64,000 bases of DNA from an uncultured Odoribacter sp. (GTDB lineage Bacteria > Bacteroidota > Bacteroidia > Bacteroidales > Marinifilaceae), in NCBI GenBank assembly GCA_910589025.1, contig CAJURM010000006.1, positions 1 to 64,000 on the forward strand. Reading direction: 5' to 3'. Positions 16,881-24,499 of the stretch are shown here, one piece after another. A program made the position numbers and the translations under genes. The notes under the pieces are model-generated. The model was not told the DNA's origin and did not search any database. It saw only the letters and a list, made by a program, of their open reading frames with translations. The stretch's first letter is position 1. Each line of letters begins with the position of its first letter.

Positions 16881-19800
16881 TCAATTCTTTACACGGCTGA
16901 AACGCACCGCATCCGCCACGACAAACTGCCCGCTCACCTTATCACTCAATGAAACCGTGACCTCCCCCTTAGGCAGATAGAAGGTCCCCAATGACATCCA
17001 GCCGCTTTCACCCTGACTCAAATCGACAGTTGCACTCTCTTCTTCCATGTCGTACCGTATCGTATACGTCTGGTTCTGTTCGCTCCTGTGCCGCTCTCTC
17101 CTCCAGAACCACGATTCAAATTTGGGGTTCCATATAAATACTTCATACACACTATTTTCCGGAAGCGTTGCTGTCCACTCCACCCGATGCACACCCGTAC
17201 CTTTGCGCTTGTGAACAGCGGAATGAACGGGCAATCCGTAACATGTACTGTTCAGCACCGCCGTCCATTGCGACGGGAATCGCCACGGAAAGAAAGGCTT
17301 ATACTTCTCTTCATCCTCTTTCCGGAAATAATCTTTCAGTTTCCGCTTCTTTTCCGGCTCGATAATCCGGAATCCCACGTCCTCATTATCCACAATAATT
17401 TCATCTGCCGTCTTGGCAAACAACAACGTGTCTACCGGAAATACCCCCCGCGTAGTGTCCGAAATTTCATTGTCCACCTTCGAAAAATTGTAAGTGAACT
17501 CATTCGGCAGATTCTGCGATATATTCGTATTGATAATCAGTCGGGCCGGACGCTCGTCATTGATGATCTTAATCTCCCGCGCACTACGGGGAGGCACAAC
17601 GTAATACTGCGTATTGTCTTCCCGGTTCGTATTCCCTCCTCCCGGACGGAAGCCTCCCCACCGGTTGCCCCCTTCTTCCACTTTAGCGGAAACAATCGCC
17701 TCCAAATCCGAAGAGTTGTAAGCCTTAAAACGAATCTGGTATTTCGTATAATCTTCCAGCACCACCTTGTTCGCATCCACATCCATCAATTCAACAGCGG
17801 GTGAGTGGTTCACTCTGTACCATTCGCGAATGAACTGCTGAATATCTATGTTAAACCGTTCTGAGAAACCCGCTGCAAATTCATCAAACGATACAATCCG
17901 GAAATTATGGCTGTCGCGGAACTCTTTCAGAAAAGCATCCAGTTCTTTTGCCGGCACTTCGGACACGATATGATATTTCAGAAAACTGCTCTTCAATTTC
18001 AACATTTCATAGAAAATCTGCGGCTTGATGTTCCGGTCCGCAATAGCCTCCTCGAAACTCCTGGCCTGCAAATAGATATTCGCCCGCTGCTTATCGGTAA
18101 GAGCATCCCCGCCGAACCACCACATCTGCCTCGGTGCAGTTGTCATATTCTGGAGGGTGTTTATCGTCACATCTATGACCGGGTAATTCGCCGAATAAAT
18201 GAATCCGGTAAACGTAAAAAACATAGCCGCCATGTTCATCTTGTTCACTTCCGGCGACTGGCTCCACTGCATGTTGCCATCCGAAGAAGATTCCTTGATA
18301 AAGGCATTCTGCACAAAATCGCGCAGCATGTTGATCTGAATATCCTTCTCTTCCAGTACCTCGTCCCTTCTTTTCCAGTCCTTCATCCGCACTTGCTGGG
18401 AACGGAAATCACTCGCCGTCAGCAATGCCCGTTCGGAAACAAAAACAATCTCCGGCATGACCTGTTCGGTATATCCTTTCCAGTTGCGGATATACCCGGT
18501 GAAATGAATAGGCGTCTCCACCATGCAGAATTTCGCAAAAGGATAAGCCCTGTTTTTCGCTACTTCCGTCGTATTCCGGATGTCCCGGATGATGTGCGGC
18601 AGCGTGTCCTGCAAATCGGGGAAATATTTGGAATAAAAATCATGCCCCGGAAAATTGTATATCTCGTAGTCCGTCGAATCCACACGTATGGATTTCTTTT
18701 CGTATTCGCCGATGGTCAGACTGATGCCCGGCAAAGGAACTTCATTGATGAAAACCACCTCCCCGTCACGTTCTTCCATGCTTCCCTGCGAAATCACCGT
18801 CTTCCCCGGACGGGCTTTCACAACCAGGGCATAGCGGGTAAAGTCGCGCTTGATTTTATAAGGAGCAGCAGGATAAACGGGAGCTTCCGCCACAGGATAC
18901 CACATCGTTTCCGGCGTCAATAAAGTATAGTCGTCGCTCAGGTAGGCATAACGCTTCCCGTAACGGTATTTAAATGTATTCGCCACCGGATTGGCGAAAA
19001 AATCCTTATCCTCTATATCGGTATAACAACTGTTTTCATCAATCCCCCCTTCATAGGCAATTGTTAGTGTCAGTTCCGCACCCGATTCCAGGGGCTTTTC
19101 AACAATCAGCACCTGCTTTTCCCGTTTGTAAGGAACCTCTTCCCCGCCTGCCTTCACTTCCGCCACCTCCAAATCCGGATTCAGGTAAAAAACCAATTCT
19201 TTTATTCCGTCCGGTTGGTTATTGCGCACTTGCAATTCGCTCCGTCCGGAAAGCCTCCCTCCGTCCTGTGCAATACGGAGCGCATGGGAGATTACATTTA
19301 CTTTCGGATGTTCCGCATACGCATTAAAACGTTCGGCAATCACCGCCCGTTCTCCGGCAAGCATCTCAAAACGCAGCCAATACGCCCATCCTGCCGCTGC
19401 AGCCGCTCCGATAATCACCACCGAACCCAATGCCAGCAATTTCGTTTTCCAGGGACGGTGAGGCAAACGCTTCACCAGCGTAATCGTCAGACAAATGAAG
19501 CCCGCACCAAGCAACAGGTATATCAAACGCTGCCAAAGAAACAGTTTCATATCGGCATGCCCGGTCACATCGGATAATACCGAAGGTATGTTTACGCCGA
19601 AAAAGTCAAAAATACCGTACCATTTTTCAGGCAGATAGAAAAATATCGTCCCGATAATCCCCAGCATCACTATAAAAGTCACCGCCTGATTCTTCAACAG
19701 GCACATGGCAGTGAATGACAATCCCAGCACAAACAAGAGGGAAGGCAGGGAGATGGTGAACAAATAAAGCAAATACGGATAGAGGCTGAACGGTGAACGG

Positions 19801-20216
19801 TTGAGCACCAACGTAATGAACATCGCCACCGCGAAGGGAATCAGATTCAAGCCCAGAAACACCCGGACAATCCCCCACACTTTCCCGACAATGTAATCCG
19901 CATTGCTCATGGGACGCACATATATTACCTCTGCCGTATCCAGTTTTTTATCCCTTTTCAGAAAACTTCCCGCTAAAAAAATCACAATCACCGACTGGGC
20001 GACACTGTAAAAATAAACGGTGAAAAACGGCACCAGCGAAGAAAGTCCAGTATGTCCCCACGTCTCGGAATATTTCCAGAATACGAACGATAAATTGCCA
20101 AGCTGCATCAACGTCAGTATTAACAACACCAAAATCGCAAATATCCTGAAAAGCCAGCTTCTTTGCAGCAGCTTCACCTCATAACGGGCAATCGTATTTA
20201 TGTTGTGTATATTCAT
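16881..20216 (-). CDS. ABC-2 type permease fused to an M1 peptidase-like periplasmic domain lacking HEXXH
   Basis: The 1,111-residue protein has about six N-terminal helices (to ~residue 290; e.g. VIVIFLAGSF, FAVAMFITLVL, SLLFVLGLSFTAMCLL) of the ABC-2 permease kind, then a large periplasmic part resembling the M1 aminopeptidase fold seen in Bacteroidota permease/M1 fusions (YVEPxxWYPVAEAPVYPA-type region, CMVETP, a late FDEFAAGFSERFNIDIQQFIREW). I find no HEXXH zinc motif anywhere, so peptidase activity is probably lost. The last ~100 residues (WNPKFESWFWRR to VVADAVRF) look like a golvesin C-terminal beta-sandwich. The ATPase partner starts the operon 18 bp upstream. It may move or bind a peptide or glycan ligand; this is inference. 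Confidence 0.82.
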   Translation of the reverse strand: MNIHNINTIARYEVKLLQRSWLFRIFAILVLLILTLMQLGNLSFVFWKYSETWGHTGLSSLVPFFTVYFYSVAQSVIVIFLAGSFLKRDKKLDTAEVIYVRPMSNADYIVGKVWGIVRVFLGLNLIPFAVAMFITLVLNRSPFSLYPYLLYLFTISLPSLLFVLGLSFTAMCLLKNQAVTFIVMLGIIGTIFFYLPEKWYGIFDFFGVNIPSVLSDVTGHADMKLFLWQRLIYLLLGAGFICLTITLVKRLPHRPWKTKLLALGSVVIIGAAAAAGWAYWLRFEMLAGERAVIAERFNAYAEHPKVNVISHALRIAQDGGRLSGRSELQVRNNQPDGIKELVFYLNPDLEVAEVKAGGEEVPYKREKQVLIVEKPLESGAELTLTIAYEGGIDENSCYTDIEDKDFFANPVANTFKYRYGKRYAYLSDDYTLLTPETMWYPVAEAPVYPAAPYKIKRDFTRYALVVKARPGKTVISQGSMEERDGEVVFINEVPLPGISLTIGEYEKKSIRVDSTDYEIYNFPGHDFYSKYFPDLQDTLPHIIRDIRNTTEVAKNRAYPFAKFCMVETPIHFTGYIRNWKGYTEQVMPEIVFVSERALLTASDFRSQQVRMKDWKRRDEVLEEKDIQINMLRDFVQNAFIKESSSDGNMQWSQSPEVNKMNMAAMFFTFTGFIYSANYPVIDVTINTLQNMTTAPRQMWWFGGDALTDKQRANIYLQARSFEEAIADRNIKPQIFYEMLKLKSSFLKYHIVSEVPAKELDAFLKEFRDSHNFRIVSFDEFAAGFSERFNIDIQQFIREWYRVNHSPAVELMDVDANKVVLEDYTKYQIRFKAYNSSDLEAIVSAKVEEGGNRWGGFRPGGGNTNREDNTQYYVVPPRSAREIKIINDERPARLIINTNISQNLPNEFTYNFSKVDNEISDTTRGVFPVDTLLFAKTADEIIVDNEDVGFRIIEPEKKRKLKDYFRKEDEEKYKPFFPWRFPSQWTAVLNSTCYGLPVHSAVHKRKGTGVHRVEWTATLPENSVYEVFIWNPKFESWFWRRERHRSEQNQTYTIRYDMEEESATVDLSQGESGWMSLGTFYLPKGEVTVSLSDKVSGQFVVADAVRFSRVKN

Positions 20217-20234
20217 TCCGAAACGATTAAAGTA

Positions 20235-21164
20235 TCATTTAAACAGATCCCCTGTAACCTCCTTATCCGCATACATATCCATCTTGTCCTGCAATAAATA
20301 GTCCATAAAATAAACATACGCATGCTCAATATTGGGAGTAATCGGTTTTGCGTCCAGTCCGGACAAATTTTCCGCCACAATCTGAATGTCCCATCCCCCG
20401 TTGGAAGGAATCGTCGAAATAATCGGGTATCTCTCTTTCACCTCTTTAAATTCGGCATCGGTCACAAACACTTCCCACACCTTTCCGCGTGCCAGTTCTA
20501 TCATGTCATCGGGCGAACCTTCAAATCTCAATTTCCCCCGGTTCAGCAACGCCAGTTTCTTGCACGTACTGGAAATGTCCCCGACAATGTGGGTGGAAAG
20601 AATGATAATGACATCCCGGTCGCTGACATCCGACAGGATGTTACGGAACCGGATACGCTCCTCCGGATCCAATCCCGTTGTGGGTTCATCAACAATAATC
20701 ACTTTAGGACTGCCGATAATGGCCTGCGCAATCCCCAAACGCCGCTTCATACCCCCCGACAATTTGTTCGCCCACCGGTCGCGCACTTCAAACAACCCCA
20801 CTTTGCGCAACATCTCATCGACCGCCTCCCCCCGCCGACGCGTCCCTTTCAAGCCCGCCAACGCCGCTCCGTAGTCTAAAAATTCCCACACTTTCAGTTT
20901 CTCAAAAAAACGAAAATCCTGGGGTAAGTAGCCCAAGATTGAACGTATCGCCTTGCGGTCTTTGGTGATGTCGTAACCGTCAAAACAGATGGTTCCGGAA
21001 CTGGCTCCCTGTAACAAGGTCATAATCCGCATTAATGTGGTCTTCCCGGCACCGTTCGGTCCCAGCAAACCGAACATCCCCGGTTCTATCTCCAAACTCA
21101 GCCCATCCAACGCTTTATGCCCGTCCGGATAGATCTTGCTCAGGTTCTTAATCTGTATTCTCAT
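20235..21164 (-). CDS. ABC transporter ATP-binding protein
   Basis: The 309-residue cytoplasmic ATPase has an A-loop IYPDG, Walker A GPNGAGKTT (35-43), Q-loop LPQDF (Gln82), signature LSGGM (135-139), Walker B IIVDEP (Asp159, Glu160) and switch STHI. It is the first gene of the eight-gene export operon and the natural partner of the permease/M1-like fusion that follows. It is clearly a paralogue of the ATPase domain fused to the RND pump: both share MFGLLGPNGAGKTTLMRI and the ERIRFRN/STHI blocks. The C-terminal ~90 residues form the extra domain common in ABC-2 exporters. Confidence 0.95.
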   Translation of the reverse strand: MRIQIKNLSKIYPDGHKALDGLSLEIEPGMFGLLGPNGAGKTTLMRIMTLLQGASSGTICFDGYDITKDRKAIRSILGYLPQDFRFFEKLKVWEFLDYGAALAGLKGTRRRGEAVDEMLRKVGLFEVRDRWANKLSGGMKRRLGIAQAIIGSPKVIIVDEPTTGLDPEERIRFRNILSDVSDRDVIIILSTHIVGDISSTCKKLALLNRGKLRFEGSPDDMIELARGKVWEVFVTDAEFKEVKERYPIISTIPSNGGWDIQIVAENLSGLDAKPITPNIEHAYVYFMDYLLQDKMDMYADKEVTGDLFK

Positions 21165-21188
21165 CGCAACGCAACACTTTGAAAGCTA

Positions 21189-21219
21189 TAAAGGTAGTAT
21201 TTTGAAATCATATATCAAA
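21189..21219 (-). promoter_or_regulatory. Promoter of the ABC/RND export operon
   Basis: On the minus strand a TTTG (-33; 21216-21219) is followed after 19 nt by TACCTTTA (21189-21196), one mismatch from the TAnnTTTG -7 consensus. It ends 24 bp before the ATPase start codon. Spacing and position fit a Bacteroidetes housekeeping promoter for the eight-gene operon. Confidence 0.6.
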
Positions 21220-21335
21220 ATTCCATCCATTCCTATTCCGGGACACCAAGGAAGCGGGACAGCAGAAAAGCCCTTCTCCACAAAAAAGGAAAATAAGAAA
21301 AAATCTAAGGCGTTTATCTTGAAGATAACCGATTT

Positions 21336-22052
21336 CTAATAAAATATCTCACGCAGTACTTTAATACTCTTTATGTTAAAATCCAGATTAAGGTGAACAC
21401 TGAAAAAAAGCAATACGATGTCCAAAAGCGTACTCCGGCTCCGGCGGTCCAACGGAATTTCTTTCAACTCTTCCACTTTGCAGGTGCAAAACCGGTATAT
21501 GGCTCTCGCCGCATTCGGTCCGGAAATGAAAGATGCTCCGCTACCGGGAAGTACGAAGTTTCCGTCATGGACATTAAACAATGCCCCGTCGGCATATGTT
21601 TCCGTATTGATACGAAACCCCATCAATGCCGCCAAACGGTATAAAAAAAAGAGATTGAAGTTGGCAATATCGCCATCGGTGGTATTGAGATACTCCACGG
21701 AATAACGGATAAAATCGAAAAGTGCATCGTTTTTCGGCTCTTTCTTTAGTAAGAGATTTAATACTTCACTCCACAGGAGCGCTATATTCATTTTATAGAC
21801 ATCCAGATAAACAGCCGCATTATGGACTACCGGAATCATCGTTTTGAGTTTGTGAAGTCCGCTCCGGGTATTTTCATACAGTTCTATTTCGGCAATCTGC
21901 ATACAAACTGCCGTCCGGCTGTTGTTGCGCTTAAAAACAAAGGAAGGGGCCATAAAGGTCATATACCCCCTTTCTTTTGAAAAGACGCTGACAATTTTCC
22001 GGTTGTCCGTATAGTCCTGGGTTTTCAGTATAACACCCGTTACCGTTTCCAT
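21336..22052 (-). CDS. recO: DNA repair protein RecO
   Basis: The 238-residue protein starts with the RecO OB-fold pattern (GVILKTQDYTDNRKIVSVFSKERGYMTFMA) and continues into the helical domain with LYRLAALMGFRIN and a truncated cysteine region (YRFCTCKVEEL). RecO anneals SSB-coated single strands and loads RecA with RecR during gap repair. Its start overlaps the end of rdgB by 13 bp, giving a recombination/nucleotide-sanitation pair. The full zinc knuckle of some RecO proteins is not visible, as is usual in Bacteroidota. Confidence 0.93.
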   Translation of the reverse strand: METVTGVILKTQDYTDNRKIVSVFSKERGYMTFMAPSFVFKRNNSRTAVCMQIAEIELYENTRSGLHKLKTMIPVVHNAAVYLDVYKMNIALLWSEVLNLLLKKEPKNDALFDFIRYSVEYLNTTDGDIANFNLFFLYRLAALMGFRINTETYADGALFNVHDGNFVLPGSGASFISGPNAARAIYRFCTCKVEELKEIPLDRRSRSTLLDIVLLFFSVHLNLDFNIKSIKVLREIFY

Positions 22053-22624
22053 GTCCCGGTCAGAAAATCAACCAATTTGCCCACGGCTCTTCCGCGGTGA
22101 CTGATGCTGTTTTTTTCATCCATCGGCATTTCGGCAAAACTTTCAGCATAGCCTTCGGGACGGAAAATGGGATCATAACCGAATCCCGTCTGCCCCTGCT
22201 GTGCCGTCAGGATTTCACCGCGCACCTCCCCTTCAAAGCAATATTCCCGTCCTTCCCATAGCAGAGCGATTACAGTACGGAAACGCGCCCTGCGGTTGCC
22301 TTGTCCCTCCATTTCCTCCAATACTTTCCTCATATTCGCCTGCGAATCCTTTGCCGGTCCCGCATACCGGGCGGAATAGACTCCGGGGCGATTCCCCAAG
22401 GCTTCAATTTCCAGCCCCGTATCGTCGGCAAAACAATCATAACCGTAATGCTCTTTAACATACCGGGCTTTCTGCAAGGCATTCTCCTGCAAAGTCTCGT
22501 AATCCTCCGGAATGTCTTCACGGCAGCCGATTTCCTCTAAAGAAACAATCTCAAACCGCGCTCCCAGTATCCGGGAAATCTCTTCCAGTTTATGCTTGTT
22601 GTTGGTGGCGAATACTAATTTCAT
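22040..22624 (-). CDS. rdgB: XTP/dITP diphosphatase (RdgB/HAM1 family)
   Basis: The 194-residue enzyme hydrolyses non-canonical purine triphosphates (ITP, dITP, XTP) to monophosphates and keeps them out of DNA and RNA. Hallmarks are KLVFATNNKHKLEEI at the N-terminus, CFADDTGLEIEALGNRPGVYSAR, TGFGYDPIF and the C-terminal SHRGRA. I place the start at the ATG of MKLVFATNN (22622-22624). A longer frame from 22684 would add 20 residues, but those are the translation of the GTTGAA repeat (R5) and are not family sequence. It overlaps recO by 13 bp. Confidence 0.95.
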   Translation of the reverse strand: MKLVFATNNKHKLEEISRILGARFEIVSLEEIGCREDIPEDYETLQENALQKARYVKEHYGYDCFADDTGLEIEALGNRPGVYSARYAGPAKDSQANMRKVLEEMEGQGNRRARFRTVIALLWEGREYCFEGEVRGEILTAQQGQTGFGYDPIFRPEGYAESFAEMPMDEKNSISHRGRAVGKLVDFLTGTWKR

Positions 22625-22635
22625 TTTTTGTGAAA

Positions 22636-22661
22636 GTTGAAAAAGTTGAATGGTTGAAAAG
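22636..22661. repeat. GTTGAA array (R5), left bracket of the toxin-antitoxin pair
   Basis: Three units, GTTGAAAAA, GTTGAATG and GTTGAAAAG, lie between rdgB and the toxin gene. Together with the TTCAAC words at 23320-23348 they form an inverted pair around the yefM/yoeB-like module. Confidence 0.85.
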
Positions 22662-22670
22662 TAAAGTCTA

Positions 22671-22949
22671 TTATTTGTCATCATAATGTCCTTCGACCGT
22701 CAATATCAACACCGTTACTTTTTTCTCATAAATATCATAAATCAAACGGGCCTGCCCCGATATTCTCCTGGAATATGTGATTGAATCACCCGATTTCAAC
22801 GGCTCCGGATGCCCCGTTCCGGTTCTCGGATGTTCCATTAATTCATGAAGAAGTTTCACAAGTTTTTTATAGTGTACAGGATCGGATTTCTTGTATTTTG
22901 CAACAGTCTTTTCCGCTATCGGAGTAAATTCAATCCTATACAAGCTCAT
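22671..22949 (-). CDS. Txe/YoeB family toxin
   Basis: The 92-residue protein matches the YoeB fold: YRIEFTPIAEKTVAKYKKSD, HPRTGTGHPEPLK, YSRRISGQARLIYDI and a C-terminal VEGHYDDK. YoeB-type toxins are ribosome-dependent mRNA endonucleases; Arg in SRRIS and the terminal HY fit the catalytic set. Its start overlaps the antitoxin stop by 4 bp (ATGA), typical of translational coupling. The Lys/His content and length are normal, so the toxin looks intact. Confidence 0.93.
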   Translation of the reverse strand: MSLYRIEFTPIAEKTVAKYKKSDPVHYKKLVKLLHELMEHPRTGTGHPEPLKSGDSITYSRRISGQARLIYDIYEKKVTVLILTVEGHYDDK

Positions 22950-23206
22950 AACGACTCCAAGAATTTATCAAGTTCTTCCTTGGTGGTACAAACGGTAACA
23001 TTCCTTGCCCTGTATTGCCTGCGCCCCTCTTCAAGCCTGTTTTCAAACTCCGGAGAGAGGATAAAATCGTTCTCATAAACAGGCGTGAGCATATAAGAAA
23101 CTTTTCCTCTGCGTCTGATAACCACCTGTTCCCCCTTATCGGCAAGAGCAAACATGGACGCTTGCTTTTCCCGAAATTCTCTTGATGTAATCTGAATGAC
23201 CGCCAT
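22946..23206 (-). CDS. Phd/YefM family antitoxin
   Basis: The 86-residue protein has the YefM N-terminal DNA-binding fold (VIQITSREFREKQASMFALADKGEQVVIRRRGK) and a helical toxin-binding C-terminus (TKEELDKFLESL). It neutralises the YoeB-like toxin encoded 4 bp overlapping downstream, and with it should repress its own promoter. The promoter region carries a TGTACC/GGTACA inverted repeat. Confidence 0.92.
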   Translation of the reverse strand: MAVIQITSREFREKQASMFALADKGEQVVIRRRGKVSYMLTPVYENDFILSPEFENRLEEGRRQYRARNVTVCTTKEELDKFLESL

Positions 23207-23226
23207 ATCCCATACGCTTTAAATTG

Positions 23227-23253
23227 TGTACCAAAAACGGTACAACAAATATA
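23227..23253 (-). promoter_or_regulatory. Promoter and operator of the yefM/yoeB-like pair
   Basis: The minus strand has a TATATTTG -7 box at 23246-23253, immediately followed by an inverted repeat TGTACC-N6-GGTACA (23227-23232 and 23239-23244). E. coli YefM is known to bind TGTACA-containing palindromes, so this is a good autoregulatory operator placed over the transcription start. Confidence 0.65.
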
Positions 23254-23277
23254 ACTCTTTCTTCCGAATCCAACAAA

Positions 23278-23348
23278 TGAAGTGGAGAAATGGAAAACCA
23301 TTGCTCCATTTCTCCATTGTTCCACTTCAACTTTTTAACTCTTCAACC
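23278..23348. repeat. Hairpin and TTCAAC repeat (R6), right bracket of the toxin-antitoxin pair
   Basis: An extended imperfect hairpin runs from TGAAGTGGA (23278) to TCCACTTCA (ending 23329), with an inner GAGAAATGGA/TCCATTTCTC stem, followed by CTTTTTAAC and TCTTCAACC words. It is upstream of the antitoxin promoter and downstream of the leftward winged-helix gene. The hairpin closely resembles the 1489-1518 element. Confidence 0.85.
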
Positions 23349-23355
23349 TTCCCCA

Positions 23356-23640
23356 TTATAAATGCAGGTATTTTTTCAGTACCTCGACGTAGGCTTCAAA
23401 GGCTGCCCGTCCAACAGGCGTAATGCGGCACAGGGTACGAGGCCTCTTGCCTTCGAACGTTTTTTCGATGGTAATGTATCCGGCATCGGACAATTTGTCC
23501 AATTGCACGCTCAAGTTGCCCGCTGTCGCTTCCGTTTTCTCTTTCAGGTAGACAAAATCCGCTTCCCCGACCGACATTAAAACGGACATCACGGCAAGCC
23601 TTAGTTGCGAGTGGAGTACCGGATTTAATTCTTCTAACAT
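23356..23640 (-). CDS. Winged-helix transcriptional regulator
   Basis: The 94-residue protein is a stand-alone winged helix of the HTH_34/MarR-like kind: LHSQLRLAVMSVLMSVGEADFVYLKEKTEATAGNLSVQLDKLSDAGYITIEKTFEGKRPRTLCRITPVGRAAFEAYVEVL. It lacks a sensor domain. It overlaps the upstream membrane-protein gene by 7 bp and is thus its operon partner. Such pairs are widespread in Bacteroidota. The regulator probably controls its own operon; two inverted repeats occur in the leader (see 24286-24334). Confidence 0.9.
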   Translation of the reverse strand: MLEELNPVLHSQLRLAVMSVLMSVGEADFVYLKEKTEATAGNLSVQLDKLSDAGYITIEKTFEGKRPRTLCRITPVGRAAFEAYVEVLKKYLHL

Positions 23641-24260
23641 AGTCTTTTGGCTTTACGGTTAATGATATGCCCCGGAATTACCGTCATCAGCAGGAAACAA
23701 AACATGTATAAGGGAATCACCCAGACATGCCGCAACGGTATACCGCTCATAACGCAACAAACCACAAATCCCCCCGCAAGTATACCGAATATTCCGCCAA
23801 ATATCAAACTGCCCTCCCGGATGACAACGCCTTGTACTGCTGCTCCAAAGCCAACGATAACAAAAGCATACATAAACATCAGTATCCAGACATTGTAACC
23901 GAAAAGCATAAAACCGACACACAGCGCCATTCCTGCAAAAGCCAATCCTCCGACCATTTTCCAGATGCCTGCGGAAATTTTATCCACATAAGTGCTTGCA
24001 GAGTATTCCGACGTCTTCTTCCTGTCCAGGTATTTCATGGCAGGAAAACCGATTAGCGGTATCAACAGCCATATCCAATTGGTATACACACTATGCGTCA
24101 GCATACCGGCAAAATAAACCATCGCAGCCACACCTACGGAAAGGTAGCCCCATAACAACAAGATATTTCCATCGCCAAGCTCCAGTTTGCTTTTCGTGTT
24201 CCGAATCATTTCAGCAATCAGCTCCAGACTCTCTTTTTCAGTCAATTTTTTTTCTTCCAT
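23634..24260 (-). CDS. Multi-pass membrane protein paired with the winged-helix regulator
   Basis: The 208-residue protein has a charged helical N-terminus (TEKESLELIAEMIRNTKSKLELGDG) and about five transmembrane helices. No enzymatic motif is visible. It is conserved as a pair with small winged-helix regulators in Bacteroidota; its function is unknown. It could sense or buffer a membrane condition that the regulator reads out. That link is inferred from the overlap only. Confidence 0.75.
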   Translation of the reverse strand: MEEKKLTEKESLELIAEMIRNTKSKLELGDGNILLLWGYLSVGVAAMVYFAGMLTHSVYTNWIWLLIPLIGFPAMKYLDRKKTSEYSASTYVDKISAGIWKMVGGLAFAGMALCVGFMLFGYNVWILMFMYAFVIVGFGAAVQGVVIREGSLIFGGIFGILAGGFVVCCVMSGIPLRHVWVIPLYMFCFLLMTVIPGHIINRKAKRLC

Positions 24261-24285
24261 AGCAGTAGTTTTTAATTAGTAAATA

Positions 24286-24334
24286 AGTTTATAAAATAAA
24301 CTATTCAGGTAAAAAAGAAATACACCGCCGTGTA
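24286..24334. promoter_or_regulatory. Two inverted repeats in the leader of the winged-helix operon
   Basis: AGTTTAT-aaa-ATAAACT (24286-24302) and TACAC-cgcc-GTGTA (24321-24334) lie between the predicted promoter and the membrane-protein start codon. Either could be the operator of the winged-helix protein; neither is followed by a T-run on the coding strand. Confidence 0.4.
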
Positions 24335-24351
24335 TCCTTCTTTTGTTGTTA

Positions 24352-24383
24352 CAAATATAAATAGGTTTATTTTACAAACCAAA
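24352..24383 (-). promoter_or_regulatory. Promoter of the membrane protein/winged-helix operon
   Basis: The minus strand shows TTTG (24380-24383), a 20-nt spacer and TATATTTG (24352-24359): an exact match to the Bacteroidetes TTTG-N19-21-TAnnTTTG promoter. It leaves a ~85-nt leader containing the two inverted repeats. Confidence 0.7.
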
Positions 24384-24499
24384 TTTACGACCCACTATTT
24401 AAAAAATATATATTATCCTTTTATGCATTCCATATCACAGCTCTCCATAATCCCGCCACAAATATATTACATAAATTGTAAACACATTTTGTGTAAGTA

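Noticed and set aside
22936..23330. Small proteins rich in W, N, G and F encoded in the antitoxin upstream region
   Set aside because: They are translations of the GTTGAA/ATGGAG word repeats and overlap the antitoxin gene and its promoter.
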